Of a stretch of 51,214 nt of DNA, positions 8,529 through 17,864 are shown piece after piece (position 1 is the stretch's first letter; the number at the start of each line of letters is the position of its first letter). Both the position numbers and the translations under genes were made by a program. Origin of the DNA: Arthrobacter sp. (lineage in GTDB: Bacteria > Actinomycetota > Actinomycetes > Actinomycetales > Micrococcaceae); assembly GCA_023264815.1 (NCBI GenBank), contig JAHFUZ010000032.1, positions 1 to 51,214 of the forward strand. Reading direction: 5' to 3'. The notes below the pieces were generated by a model. That model made no database searches. It saw nothing but the letters and a program-made list of their open reading frames with translations, and had not been told where the DNA came from.

Positions 8529-8572
8529 GGGGCTTCATTAGGCTAGCGAGAGTGGAAGAGGGTTCCCTCTAC

Positions 8573-8594
8573 CCACATTTAGTGAGAGAGCGTC
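8573..8594 (-). repeat. Internal copy of the IS right end
   Basis: The 22 bases match the right terminal repeat at 9871-9892 in the same orientation with one mismatch (TTT in place of TTA). With 8373-8394 it encloses a 222-bp inverted-repeat unit that lacks the transposase. Confidence 0.85.
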
Positions 8595-8632
8595 GGGGGC
8601 AGAGTCATATGGTCGTTGCAACGCTTTGAAAG

Positions 8633-9826
8633 ATGGAGCGTTTCATGGCCAGGTTATTTCCTCCGAATACCCGTACCGAGTTCGTTGACATGGTGTGTGG
8701 CGGGATGTCGATCGTTGCTGCTTCCCGGCGTGTCGGAGTCACGCACGGCGCTGGAAGGATCTGGTGGGCCCAGTCTGGCCACATGACGGTGAACATGGGC
8801 CGCGTGGGCGGCCTTGCGGATCCTGCACCATCGATGGATGGTCCGGGCCGGGCGTTGGGACGGGTGGAGCGAGGGATGATCCAGATGGGCCGGCGATGCG
8901 GACTCAGCTACGCCGAGATCGGCAAGGCCATCGGCAGGGACAAATCTGTGGTCTGGCGGGAGGTGAACCGCAACACCAGCGCCGACGGGGTGTACTACGC
9001 CTCCGTCGCCCATACCAAAGCGCATCAGGCCAGGCGCCGGCCCAAGCCGCTGAAGCTCGTGGAGGACGAGGCGCTGTGCCGGCTGATCGGTGTCTGGATG
9101 GATGACGGTTGGAGCCCGAGACTGATCTCGGAGATGTTGGCGTTCTACTTCCCCGATGACCAGAATATGCAGGTGAGTCACGAAACGATCTACCAGGCCT
9201 TGTACGTCCAAACCCGCGGCAGCCTGCGGGCAGACCTGGCAGAGAAGCTCAGCCTGAAGCGGAAGGAACGCGTCCCCCACACCGCGGACCGGACCAAGAA
9301 CAGCCCCTACAAGGAGGCATTCAAGATCAGCGAACGGCCGGCCGAGGTTCAGGACCGGGCCGTCCCGGGGCATTGGGAAGGCGATCTCATCATCGGCTGC
9401 GACGGGACCGCGATCGGCACTCTCGTGGAACGTTCGACCAGGTTCACGATCCTCCTCCACCTGGCCGGAGACCACAGCGCCGAGACGGTCGCCGCGGCCA
9501 TGATCCGGGAGATGGGAAACCTCCCGGAACACCTCCGCCGCTCGATCACCTGGGACCGCGGCACCGAACTCGCCCAGTACGCCAAGATCCAAACAGCCCT
9601 CGAGACCCCGCTCTACTTCTGCGACCCGCACTCGCCCTGGCAGCGCGGGACCAACGAGAACACCAACCGGCTCCTGCGGTTCTGGTTCGAGAAAGGCTCC
9701 GACCTCTCCGTACACACCCCCGAAGACCTTCGCCGGGTCGCCGCGAAACTCAACCGCAGACCCAGGCCCACCCTCAACCTCGAGACCCCAGCCAACCGGC
9801 TGAACCAGCTGCTACAAGCGGCATAA
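8633..9826 (+). CDS. IS30-family transposase
   Basis: A 397-residue DDE transposase, or 393 if the ATG at 8645 is used; that start has a better-placed GGAG. N-terminal helix-turn-helix regions lie near residues 17-45 and 92-112 (L-S-Y-A-E-I-G-K-A-I-G). The catalytic core shows W-E-G-D-L-I-I-G (first Asp), I-T-W-D-R-G-T-E (second Asp) and D-P-H-S-P-W-Q-R-G-T-N-E-N (Glu region), the hallmarks of IS30. The frame is intact and full length, so the element may still be active. Confidence 0.95.
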   Translation: MERFMARLFPPNTRTEFVDMVCGGMSIVAASRRVGVTHGAGRIWWAQSGHMTVNMGRVGGLADPAPSMDGPGRALGRVERGMIQMGRRCGLSYAEIGKAIGRDKSVVWREVNRNTSADGVYYASVAHTKAHQARRRPKPLKLVEDEALCRLIGVWMDDGWSPRLISEMLAFYFPDDQNMQVSHETIYQALYVQTRGSLRADLAEKLSLKRKERVPHTADRTKNSPYKEAFKISERPAEVQDRAVPGHWEGDLIIGCDGTAIGTLVERSTRFTILLHLAGDHSAETVAAAMIREMGNLPEHLRRSITWDRGTELAQYAKIQTALETPLYFCDPHSPWQRGTNENTNRLLRFWFEKGSDLSVHTPEDLRRVAAKLNRRPRPTLNLETPANRLNQLLQAA

Positions 9827-9870
9827 CCAATCCGCGTTGCTCCGACCGGTTGACTTTGCCGGCCAAAAAC

Positions 9871-9892
9871 CCACATTAAGTGAGAGAGCGTC
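9871..9892 (-). repeat. IS30 right terminal inverted repeat
   Basis: Exact reverse complement of 8373-8394. It closes the element 14 bases short of the ctaB stop codon at 9907. Confidence 0.9.
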
Positions 9893-9906
9893 CTGCTAGG
9901 GGCAGG

Positions 9907-10866
9907 CTAGCCGATGATCGCGGACCCGACGAATGGATCCACCGCCAGGGCGATGAACAGCAGCGTCAGGTAGCTGATGGAGCCGTGGAACACCTTCATG
10001 GCGCGCTTGTCGGAGACGTCCTCACGCTGGGCGCGGCTGTACAAGGCGTGGGATTCGTAGAGGAACCAGGCGCCGGCGACCACTGCGGTTGCGGTGTAAA
10101 CCCAGCCGGCGCCGCCGGCGGGAACCATCAGCAGCGAGCACACCACCATGGCCCACGCATAGAGGACCACCTGGACAGAGACAACCTTGGCTCCCGCAAT
10201 CGCGCCCAGCATGGGGACGTTGGCATTGCGGTAGTCCTCGCCGTAGCGCATGGACAGAGGCCAGTAGTGCGGCGGCGTCCAGAGGAAGATCACCATAAAG
10301 AGGATGAAGGCAGGCCATTCGAGGGTGTTGGTGACGGCGGCCCAGGCGATCAGCACAGGGAAGCAGCCTGCCGCACCGCCCCACACGATGTTCTGCGCCG
10401 TGCGGCGTTTGAGGATGATGGTGTAGATGACAACGTAGAAGAAGATGGCGGCCACACCGAGCCAGGCAGCCAGCGGGTTGGCGCCGAACCAGAGGATCAC
10501 AATGGAAGCCGCGCCAAGCAGCCAGGAAAAGACCAGGGCCTCGCGGGGTGTGACTTCACCGGTGACCAGGGGCCTGTTTTCGGTGCGGTGCATCAGTTTG
10601 TCGATGTCGCGGTCGATGTAGCAGTTGAACGCTCCGGCACTGCCGGCAGCGAAGGCGCCGCCCATAAGGGTGGCCAGAATGAGGCCGAGCGGCGGGAATC
10701 CGCGTTCGGCGAAAATCATAGTGGGCAATGTACTGACGAGCAGCAGTTCAATGACACGCGGTTTGGTCAGGGCCAAATACGCCTTGGCTTTACGGCCCAG
10801 CCCGGTTCTCCCCCGGGCGGGGGAAGCATTAAGCGGCGTATCAGTTGTGCTCACGGTGGCAGTCAC
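9907..10866 (-). CDS. ctaB: Protoheme IX farnesyltransferase (heme O synthase)
   Basis: A 319-residue UbiA-type prenyltransferase that joins heme B and farnesyl diphosphate to make heme O, the substrate of CtaA. The first Asp-rich motif is visible as N-C-Y-I-D-R-D-I-D with the downstream H-R-T-E-N-R-P-L; the second region lies around Y-G-E-D-Y-R-N-A. About eight membrane spans are present. Start GTG 10866 ([11 protein letters not shown]) is preferred. GTG 10854 is possible, and longer upstream frames look non-coding. It is divergent from tkt, a conserved arrangement. The IS element now occupies its 3' flank. Confidence 0.93.
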   Translation of the reverse strand: MTATVSTTDTPLNASPARGRTGLGRKAKAYLALTKPRVIELLLVSTLPTMIFAERGFPPLGLILATLMGGAFAAGSAGAFNCYIDRDIDKLMHRTENRPLVTGEVTPREALVFSWLLGAASIVILWFGANPLAAWLGVAAIFFYVVIYTIILKRRTAQNIVWGGAAGCFPVLIAWAAVTNTLEWPAFILFMVIFLWTPPHYWPLSMRYGEDYRNANVPMLGAIAGAKVVSVQVVLYAWAMVVCSLLMVPAGGAGWVYTATAVVAGAWFLYESHALYSRAQREDVSDKRAMKVFHGSISYLTLLFIALAVDPFVGSAIIG

Positions 10867-11370
10867 CCGTTCTGGTTGGCAGTTCTGTCTGGCTGTGCAG
10901 CTGGATCTTGCGGGCCGTATGCCCGGGCAGCCGGCCAGTCCAAGCGGTGGAGGATCGCGGCAGCGCCCAAGGCCAGCAACCCCGGGGAGTCCTGCTGCCC
11001 GGCGTCGGCCTCCAAATATCATACCGTGAGGATTTGTAACACATGGCCCCGCGAATCCGCAGAGATGATTGCTCGCAGGCCAATTCGAGCAGATTAACTC
11101 AACCTCACGGAACACGCATTCACATAACGCGAAATTGCGTCCAAAAGGTGAGATTTGAGCCGCCCGAAGAGTGGAATAGAGCTAAGCTGTCACCAGATCA
11201 GCACACAATGAGAACGTGGCGGAAACCGCGTTCCCGTTGGTTTGTGACTGAGTAAAGATCCACGTTTCGATGGTGAACGGCTGGTACACACCGCAGCAGG
11301 CACCTCAGCGTGCCGGGGACCGGAATCGCTGTACCACCCAGCCATCAGCACAGAGAGGGGCCCGGTTTTC
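10867..11370. other. ctaB / tkt divergent promoter region
   Basis: A 504-bp intergenic region without a convincing gene. Short frames on both strands have no family resemblance. It is AT-richer from about 11010 to 11280. Two weak promoter-like sites are visible: TATGAT on the minus strand (11018-11023) for ctaB, and TTGAGC-N16-TAGAGC on the plus strand (11155-11182) for tkt. Both would give long leaders. Confidence 0.5.
11155..11182 (+). promoter_or_regulatory. Candidate tkt operon promoter
   Basis: TTGAGC (11155-11160), 16 bases, then TAGAGC (11177-11182), about 190 bases upstream of the tkt start. The match to consensus is modest and the assignment is tentative. Confidence 0.3.
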
Positions 11371-13497
11371 GTGCCACATTTGGAAGAGCAAGAACTGTCA
11401 TGGACCAGCTTGGACCAGCGCGCGGTGGACACTGCCCGTGTCCTGGCCGCAGACGCTGTGGAGAAGGTCGGTAACGGCCACCCTGGTACGGCCATGAGCC
11501 TGGCTCCGGCCGCGTACCTTCTCTTTCAGAAGCTCATGCGCCACGACCCGCGCAACCCGGACTGGCTGGGACGCGACCGCTTCATCCTCTCACCCGGCCA
11601 CACCTCCCTGACCCTCTACATCCAGCTGTTCCTCTCCGGCTACGGCCTGGAACTGAAGGACCTCCAGGCGCTCCGCACCTGGGACTCCCTCACCCCGGGC
11701 CACCCGGAATACAAGCACACCGCAGGCGTGGAAATCACCACCGGCCCGCTGGGCCAGGGCCTGGCGTCCTCTGTCGGGTTCGCCTACTCCCAGCGCCGCC
11801 AGCGCGGCCTGTTCGACGCCGACGCTGCCGCGGGCACGTCCCCGTTCGACCACACCATCTGGGTTATTGCCTCCGACGGCGACGTCCAGGAAGGTGTGAC
11901 CGCTGAAGCTTCCTCGCTGGCCGGCCACCAGGAACTCGGCAACCTCGTGGTGGTTTACGACGAGAACCACATCTCCATCGAGGACGATACCGACATCTCC
12001 TTCACCGAGGATGTCCTCAAGCGCTACGAGGCCTACGGCTGGCACACCCAGCGCGTGGACTGGACCAAGACCGGCGAATACGTCGAAGACGTGCAGGAGC
12101 TCTACTCCGCACTCCTTGCCGCCAAGGCTGAAACCTCCAAGCCGTCCATCATCTCGCTGCGCACCATCATCGGGTACCCGGCACCGAAGAAGCAGAACAC
12201 CGGCAAGATCCACGGTTCGGCCCTGGGTGCTGAAGAAGTAGCCGGTCTCAAGTCCGTGCTGGGCTTCGACCCCGCCAAGTCCTTCGACGTTGACCAGGAA
12301 GTCCTGGCCCACGCCCGCGCCGTCGTCGACCGCGCCGCCGCCGCCCGCAAGGAATGGGAAGAGTCCTTCAACGCCTGGCAGGCAGCGAACCCCGAAGGCG
12401 CAGCACTCCTGCAGCGCATCGAGGCCCGCGAACTGCCCGACGGCCTGGATGCCGCCCTTCCGGTCTTCGAGGCCGGCAAGGACGTCTCCACCCGCGCCGC
12501 ATCCGGCAAGGTGCTCAACGCACTCGGCCCGGTCATGCCCGAACTCTGGGGCGGCTCCGCCGACCTCGCCGAGTCGAACAACACCACCATCGAAGGTTCG
12601 CCGTCGTTCATCCCGGCCTCCAAGCAGACCGACGCCTGGTCCGGGAACCCGTACGGCCGGGTCCTGCACTTCGGCATCCGCGAGCACGCCGCGGCTTCGA
12701 TCGTGAACGGCATTTCGCTGCACGGCCGGACCCGCGCGTTCTCCGGCACCTTCCTGATCTTCTCCGACTACCAGCGCCCGGCCATCCGCCTCGGCGCGCT
12801 GATGGGCGTCCCGTCCCTGTACGTGTGGACGCACGACTCCATTGGCCTCGGCGAAGACGGTCCCACCCACCAGCCCGTGGAACAGCTTGCCTCCCTCCGC
12901 GCCATCGTTGGACTGGACGTAGTCCGCCCCGGTGACGCCAACGAGGTTGCCGTAGCTTGGAAGACCATGCTGGAGAACCACGAAAACCCGGCCGGTATTG
13001 TCCTGACCCGCCAGAACATCCCCACCTACGCCCGTGGTGAAGGAGCGGCCGACGGCGACACGTTCGGTTCCGTCGCCGGCGTCGCCAAGGGCGGTTACGT
13101 CCTCGCCGAAGCGTCCAGGGACGGTGCCACCGTGCCGGCCGACGTGATCCTCATCGGCACCGGCTCCGAGGTCCAGCTGGCCGTCCAGGCCCGCGAAGCC
13201 CTCCAGGCCGAAGGCATCGCCGCCCGCGTCGTCTCCATGCCGTGCGTTGAGTGGTTCACCAAGCAGGACGCGGCCTACCGCGAGTCCGTGCTGCCCGCCG
13301 CCGTCAAGGCCCGCGTCTCCGTCGAGGCCGGCCTGGCCCTGGGCTGGAGGGAATTCGTCGGCGACGCCGGCCGGTCCGTCAGCCTCGAACACTACGGCGC
13401 TTCCGCTGACTACAAGCGCCTCTTCAAGGAGTTCGGCATCACCGCGGAGGCCGTGGCCGCCGCCGCCAAGGACTCCCTCAACGGCCTGCAGGCCTAA
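11371..13497 (+). CDS. tkt: Transketolase
   Basis: A 708-residue thiamine-diphosphate enzyme that moves two-carbon units between sugar phosphates in the non-oxidative pentose phosphate pathway. Visible motifs are G-N-G-H-P-G-T-A near residues 35-42, G-D-G-D-V-Q-E-G (ThDP/metal binding) and D-E-N-H-I-S-I-E, then the pyrimidine-domain segment F-G-I-R-E-H-A. The length is normal. The GTG at 11371 follows GAGAGGGG about 10 bases upstream. It is the first gene of tkt-tal-pgi-zwf-opcA-pgl, all spaced by 25 bases or less. Confidence 0.97.
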   Translation: MPHLEEQELSWTSLDQRAVDTARVLAADAVEKVGNGHPGTAMSLAPAAYLLFQKLMRHDPRNPDWLGRDRFILSPGHTSLTLYIQLFLSGYGLELKDLQALRTWDSLTPGHPEYKHTAGVEITTGPLGQGLASSVGFAYSQRRQRGLFDADAAAGTSPFDHTIWVIASDGDVQEGVTAEASSLAGHQELGNLVVVYDENHISIEDDTDISFTEDVLKRYEAYGWHTQRVDWTKTGEYVEDVQELYSALLAAKAETSKPSIISLRTIIGYPAPKKQNTGKIHGSALGAEEVAGLKSVLGFDPAKSFDVDQEVLAHARAVVDRAAAARKEWEESFNAWQAANPEGAALLQRIEARELPDGLDAALPVFEAGKDVSTRAASGKVLNALGPVMPELWGGSADLAESNNTTIEGSPSFIPASKQTDAWSGNPYGRVLHFGIREHAAASIVNGISLHGRTRAFSGTFLIFSDYQRPAIRLGALMGVPSLYVWTHDSIGLGEDGPTHQPVEQLASLRAIVGLDVVRPGDANEVAVAWKTMLENHENPAGIVLTRQNIPTYARGEGAADGDTFGSVAGVAKGGYVLAEASRDGATVPADVILIGTGSEVQLAVQAREALQAEGIAARVVSMPCVEWFTKQDAAYRESVLPAAVKARVSVEAGLALGWREFVGDAGRSVSLEHYGASADYKRLFKEFGITAEAVAAAAKDSLNGLQA

Positions 13498-13520
13498 CCA
13501 AGATTCCAGGAGATATCACC

Positions 13521-14636
13521 ATGACTACCCCCACACAGCAGCTCTCCGACGCCGGAGTATCCATCTGGCTTGACGACCTTTCCCGCAGCCGCCTCGAAAC
13601 CGGCACGCTGCGCAAGCTCATCGAGGAGAAGAACGTTGTTGGTGTCACTACCAACCCGTCAATTTTCCACGCCGCCATCACCGCGGGCTCGGACTACGAC
13701 GCCACCATCGCGGCCCAGGCAGCAGCCGGCGCCAGCGTCGAGGAAACCATCTTCGAAATCACCACCACCGACGTCGCCGACGCCTGCGACCTGTTCGCGC
13801 CCGTGGCAGCAGCGACCAAGGGTGTTGACGGCCGCGTGTCCATCGAAGTTGACCCGCGCCTCGCCTGGGACACGGCCGGCACCATCGCCGAAGCCAAGCA
13901 CCTGTACAAGAAGGTCAACAAGGACAACGTCCACATCAAGATCCCGGCAACCCTCGAAGGCCTGGAGGCGATCACCGCCACCCTGGCCGAGGGCATCAGC
14001 GTCAACGTGACCCTGATCTTCTCGCTGGAACGCTACCGCGCCGTCATCAACGCCTTCCAGTCCGGACTGGAGCAGGCCAAGGAAAACGGCCACGACCTCG
14101 CCAAGATCCACTCGGTGGCGTCCTTCTTCGTCTCCCGCGTGGACACCGAAATCGACAAGCGACTCGACGCCCTCGGCACCGACGAGGCCAAGGCACTCAA
14201 GGGCAAGGCCGGCGTGGCCAACGCCCGCCTGGCCTACCAGGTCTACGAGGAGCTCTTCTCCACCGAACGCTGGGCAGTACTGGCCGAAGCCGGCGCACTC
14301 CCGCAGCGTCCGTTGTGGGCCTCCACCGGTGTGAAGGACCCGGCGTACCCGGACACCCTGTACGTCACCGAGCTCGTCGCCCCGGGCGTCGTCAACACGA
14401 TGCCCGAGAAGACCCTCGACGCCACCTTCGACCACGGCGTCGTCACGGGTGACACCGTCTCCGGCACCTACGCCGAAGCCAACGCCACGCTGGACGCGCT
14501 GGATGCCCTGGGCATCTCGTACAACGAGGTTGTAGCCCTCCTCGAATCCGAAGGCCTGGACAAGTTCGTGGCCAGCTGGAAGGAACTGCTGGCGGACGTC
14601 GAAGGCGCCCTGGCCTCTGCACGGAAGGCGTCCTAA
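13521..14636 (+). CDS. tal: Transaldolase
   Basis: A 371-residue TalB/TAL-type enzyme that transfers a dihydroxyacetone unit in the pentose phosphate pathway. It shows T-T-N-P-S-I-F near residue 41 and the Schiff-base Lys in H-I-K-I-P-A-T, the typical long actinobacterial subfamily. A strong ribosome binding site (AGGAGATATCACC) precedes the ATG, 23 bases after the tkt stop. Confidence 0.96.
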   Translation: MTTPTQQLSDAGVSIWLDDLSRSRLETGTLRKLIEEKNVVGVTTNPSIFHAAITAGSDYDATIAAQAAAGASVEETIFEITTTDVADACDLFAPVAAATKGVDGRVSIEVDPRLAWDTAGTIAEAKHLYKKVNKDNVHIKIPATLEGLEAITATLAEGISVNVTLIFSLERYRAVINAFQSGLEQAKENGHDLAKIHSVASFFVSRVDTEIDKRLDALGTDEAKALKGKAGVANARLAYQVYEELFSTERWAVLAEAGALPQRPLWASTGVKDPAYPDTLYVTELVAPGVVNTMPEKTLDATFDHGVVTGDTVSGTYAEANATLDALDALGISYNEVVALLESEGLDKFVASWKELLADVEGALASARKAS

Positions 14637-14642
14637 CCCACT

Positions 14643-16277
14643 ATGAGCACTCTCAGCTACGACGCCACCGGTGCCGCGCAGCAGGCACTCGAGCAGCATC
14701 TTCCAGCCCTCGTGGCGGACCGCATCGCCACCCGGATTTTCGCGAAGGACTACACCCTGTGGGGTCCCGACGCCGAAGCCGAGTCCGCTGTTCGCCTCGG
14801 CTGGGTGGAGGCCGCCACGGTCTCGCAGGCCTTGGTGCCCGGTATCCTCGAACTCCGTGATGCCCTGAAGGCAGACGGCGTGACCCGCATTGTCCTGTGC
14901 GGCATGGGCGGATCTTCGCTGGCTCCCGAGGTCATCGCCGGCACCGCTGGCGTCGAGCTGACTGTGCTGGACAGCACGGACCCCGACCAGGTCCGTGCCG
15001 CCCTCGCCGACCGGCTGGCCGAAACCGCCATTGTGGTTTCGTCCAAGTCCGGTTCCACCCTGGAAACCGACTCCCAGCGCCGTATCTTCGAGCACGCCTT
15101 TACCGAGGCGGGCCTGGACGCAAAGAGCCGGATCATCATCGTCACCGATCCCGGCTCCCCGCTGGACAAGGCGTCCCGTGAAGCCGGCTACCGTGCCGTC
15201 TTCAACGCGGACCCGAACGTCGGCGGCCGCTACTCGGCGCTCACCGCCTTCGGCCTGGTGCCCTCAGGCCTGGCCGGCGTCGACATCCAGGCCTTCCTGG
15301 ACGAGGCCGAAGAAGCCGCCGAGATCCTCAACGAGGATGCCCCGGAAAACATCGGACTTGCCCTCGGGACAGCCCTGGGCGGCACCAACCCGCTGCGGAA
15401 CAAGATTGTCATCGCGGAGGACGGCTCCGGCATTGTTGGCTTCGCCGACTGGGCAGAACAGCTCATCGCCGAATCCACCGGCAAGCTCGGCACCGGCGTC
15501 CTGCCCGTGGTGGCAGGCCCCGCTTCGCCGGAGGTGACCTCCGGAGCCGGTGACGTCCTGGTGATCCGGCTGGTGGCCGCGGATGCCGACGTCGAGCTCG
15601 GCGCCAACGAAGCAGCGATCGCCGGCGGCCTGGCCACTCAGATGATGGTGTGGGAATTCGCCACGGCCGTTGCCGGCCGCCTGCTCGGCATCAACCCGTT
15701 CGACCAGCCGGACGTGGAGGCAGCGAAGGTTGCCGCCCGCGGCCTGCTGGACGCGCAGCCGGAGCCCACTCCGGCCGCGTTCGTCGATGGCGCCATTGAG
15801 GTCCGCGGCGGTGACTGGCTGCGGGGTGCCGCCACGGCCGAGGAAGCCATTGGCGCCCTTCTGGGAACGCTCGACGACGAAAGCTACCTCAGCGTCCAGG
15901 CGTACTTTGACCGCCTGGCCTTCGCCGGGCTGGAAGCCACCCGCGACCAGCTCGCCGCAGCCAGCGGCCGGCCCGTCACGTTCGGCTGGGGCCCGCGCTT
16001 CCTGCACTCCACCGGGCAGTTCCATAAGGGCGGTCCTGCCATTGGAGTGTTCCTCCAGATCACCGCCGCCCCGGCAGAAGACCTTGCCATCCCGGACCGT
16101 CCCTTCACGTTTGGAGAGCTCATTTCCGCCCAGGCTGCAGGCGACGCCCAGGTCCTGGCCAGTCACGGCCGTCCGGTCCTGCGCCTGCACCTTACCGACC
16201 GCGCCGCCGGCGTGGCACAGCTGCAGGGAATCATTGCAGCGCTGGCCCCGCGGTCCGCATCCGTCTCCGAGAGCTAA
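14643..16277 (+). CDS. pgi: Glucose-6-phosphate isomerase
   Basis: A 544-residue sugar isomerase interconverting glucose-6-phosphate and fructose-6-phosphate. The SIS phosphosugar domain is visible in C-G-M-G-G-S-S-L-A-P near residue 80 and S-S-K-S-G-S-T-L-E-T near residue 138. It belongs to the actinobacterial subfamily found next to tal rather than the classical Pgi signature group. It begins six bases after the tal stop. As part of this operon it links glycolysis to the oxidative branch. Confidence 0.92.
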   Translation: MSTLSYDATGAAQQALEQHLPALVADRIATRIFAKDYTLWGPDAEAESAVRLGWVEAATVSQALVPGILELRDALKADGVTRIVLCGMGGSSLAPEVIAGTAGVELTVLDSTDPDQVRAALADRLAETAIVVSSKSGSTLETDSQRRIFEHAFTEAGLDAKSRIIIVTDPGSPLDKASREAGYRAVFNADPNVGGRYSALTAFGLVPSGLAGVDIQAFLDEAEEAAEILNEDAPENIGLALGTALGGTNPLRNKIVIAEDGSGIVGFADWAEQLIAESTGKLGTGVLPVVAGPASPEVTSGAGDVLVIRLVAADADVELGANEAAIAGGLATQMMVWEFATAVAGRLLGINPFDQPDVEAAKVAARGLLDAQPEPTPAAFVDGAIEVRGGDWLRGAATAEEAIGALLGTLDDESYLSVQAYFDRLAFAGLEATRDQLAAASGRPVTFGWGPRFLHSTGQFHKGGPAIGVFLQITAAPAEDLAIPDRPFTFGELISAQAAGDAQVLASHGRPVLRLHLTDRAAGVAQLQGIIAALAPRSASVSES

Positions 16278-16292
16278 GGTTCCACAACAACC

Positions 16293-17864
16293 ATGCCAGA
16301 AACTGAAAACGGCAGAACCTCAGGGCTGCGCTCCGTCAAGCCGGGGCGTAATCCGTTGCGGGATCCGCGGGACCGGCGTCTGAACCGGATTGCCGGACCG
16401 TCCTCGTTGGTGCTCTTCGGAGTCACCGGTGACCTTGCCCGCAAGAAGCTCATGCCGGCGGTCTATGACCTGGCCAACCGTGGCCTGCTGCCGCCGAGCT
16501 TTGCGCTGGTGGGCTTTGGCCGGCGTGCCTGGTCCCACGAGGAGTTCGCGGCGCAGGTGGAGGCGTCCGTGCGGGCGTATTCGCGGACGCCGTTTGATGA
16601 GGCGGTGTGGAACCAGCTGTCCGAGGGCATCCGGTTTGTTCAGGGCGAGTTCGACGACGATGACGCGTTTGAGCGTTTGGGTGACACTGTCGCTGAGCTT
16701 GATGAGGTCCGCGGAACGCGGGGGAACCACGCGTTTTACCTGTCCATCCCGCCGAAGGCCTTCGAACAGGTCTGCCGGCAGTTGTCCAAGCACGGCCTCG
16801 CGCAGGCCGACGGGGACAAGTGGCGGCGGGTGGTGATCGAGAAGCCGTTCGGCCACGACCTGGAGTCTGCCAGGGCGTTGAACGACATCGTGGAATCGGT
16901 ATTCCCGCCGGATGCGGTGTTCCGGATTGACCATTACCTGGGCAAGGAAACGGTGCAGAACATCCTGGCGCTGCGGTTCGCGAACCAGCTGTTCGAGCCG
17001 TTGTGGAACGCGAATTACGTGGACCATGTCCAGATCACCATGGCCGAGGACATTGGCACGGGTGGCCGGGCAGGGTATTACGACGGCGTGGGGGCCGCGA
17101 GGGACGTGATCCAGAACCACCTGCTGCAGTTGCTGGCGCTGACGGCGATGGAGGAGCCGATTTCGTTCAACGCGGACGATTTGCGGGCGGAGAAGGAGAA
17201 GGTCCTCGCCGCGGTCAAACTCCCGGAGGACCTGTCCACGCACTCGGCCCGCGGGCAGTTCGCCGGCGGCTGGCAGGGCGGGGAACAGGTCCAGGGCTAC
17301 CTGGAAGAGGAAGGCATCCCTGCAGACTCCAAAACGGAGACTTACGCGGCGATCCGGGTGGACATCCATACCCGCCGTTGGGCCGGGGTGCCGTTCTACC
17401 TGCGCGCCGGCAAACGCCTGGGCCGCAGGGTGACGGAGATCGCAGTGGTGTTCAAACGCGCCCCCAACCTGCTCTTCCGTGACCACGGCGAGGATGACTT
17501 CGGCCAGAACGCGGTAGTCATCCGGGTCCAGCCCGATGAGGGCGCCACGATCCGGTTCGGGTCCAAGGTCCCGGGCACGCAGATGGAAGTCCGGGACGTC
17601 ACCATGGACTTCGGGTACGGCCACTCCTTCACCGAGTCGTCCCCGGAGGCGTATGAGCGGCTGATCCTGGACGTGCTCCTGGGTGAGCCGCCGCTGTTCC
17701 CGCGGCATGAGGAAGTGGAACTGTCCTGGAAGATCCTGGACCCGTTCGAAGACTACTGGGCCGGGCTGGATGAACAGCCCGAGCCTTACGCCCCCGGGTC
17801 CTGGGGACCCGCCAGCGCGGACGAGCTACTGGCCCGCGACGGACGAACCTGGAGAAGGCCATGA
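16293..17864 (+). CDS. zwf: Glucose-6-phosphate 1-dehydrogenase
   Basis: A 523-residue enzyme that oxidises glucose-6-phosphate to 6-phosphogluconolactone, making NADPH. The nucleotide-binding fingerprint is G-V-T-G-D-L-A-R-K-K near residue 43. The active-site signature is R-I-D-H-Y-L-G-K-E, with its catalytic His/Lys. Another conserved stretch is K-P-F-G-H-D-L. Its stop overlaps the start of opcA, whose product is needed for full activity in actinobacteria and cyanobacteria. Confidence 0.97.
   Translation: MPETENGRTSGLRSVKPGRNPLRDPRDRRLNRIAGPSSLVLFGVTGDLARKKLMPAVYDLANRGLLPPSFALVGFGRRAWSHEEFAAQVEASVRAYSRTPFDEAVWNQLSEGIRFVQGEFDDDDAFERLGDTVAELDEVRGTRGNHAFYLSIPPKAFEQVCRQLSKHGLAQADGDKWRRVVIEKPFGHDLESARALNDIVESVFPPDAVFRIDHYLGKETVQNILALRFANQLFEPLWNANYVDHVQITMAEDIGTGGRAGYYDGVGAARDVIQNHLLQLLALTAMEEPISFNADDLRAEKEKVLAAVKLPEDLSTHSARGQFAGGWQGGEQVQGYLEEEGIPADSKTETYAAIRVDIHTRRWAGVPFYLRAGKRLGRRVTEIAVVFKRAPNLLFRDHGEDDFGQNAVVIRVQPDEGATIRFGSKVPGTQMEVRDVTMDFGYGHSFTESSPEAYERLILDVLLGEPPLFPRHEEVELSWKILDPFEDYWAGLDEQPEPYAPGSWGPASADELLARDGRTWRRP

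Larger units (their letters stand above)
8273..8632. other. Gene-free stretch: palindrome plus long left end of the IS element
   Basis: These 360 bases hold no supported gene. From left to right they contain the AT-rich palindrome, about 70 bases of unremarkable GC-rich sequence, the outer IS inverted repeat (8373-8394), a degenerate tandem copy of it (8410-8442), a strong hairpin (8500-8528), an inward copy of the opposite IS end (8573-8594) and the transposase leader. Confidence 0.7.
8373..9892 (+). mobile_element. IS30-family insertion sequence
   Basis: A 1,520-bp element bounded by perfect 22-bp inverted repeats that begin GACGCTCTCTCACTTAATGT (8373-8394, and the reverse complement at 9871-9892). 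It encodes one IS30-type transposase. A short target duplication, as expected for IS30, is not clear from the flanks. The left leader of about 260 bases is long for this family and contains extra terminal-repeat copies, so the boundary may be composite. The right end lies only 14 bases from the ctaB stop codon. Confidence 0.88.

Noticed and set aside
11043..11255. 70-codon open frame in the ctaB-tkt gap
   Set aside because: No ribosome binding site, no family resemblance, and it overlaps the likely promoter region.
11590..13392. 600-codon minus-strand open frame opposite tkt
   Set aside because: It mirrors the strong GC bias at third codon positions of tkt, has a low-complexity Gly/Val/Asp-rich product and no family features.
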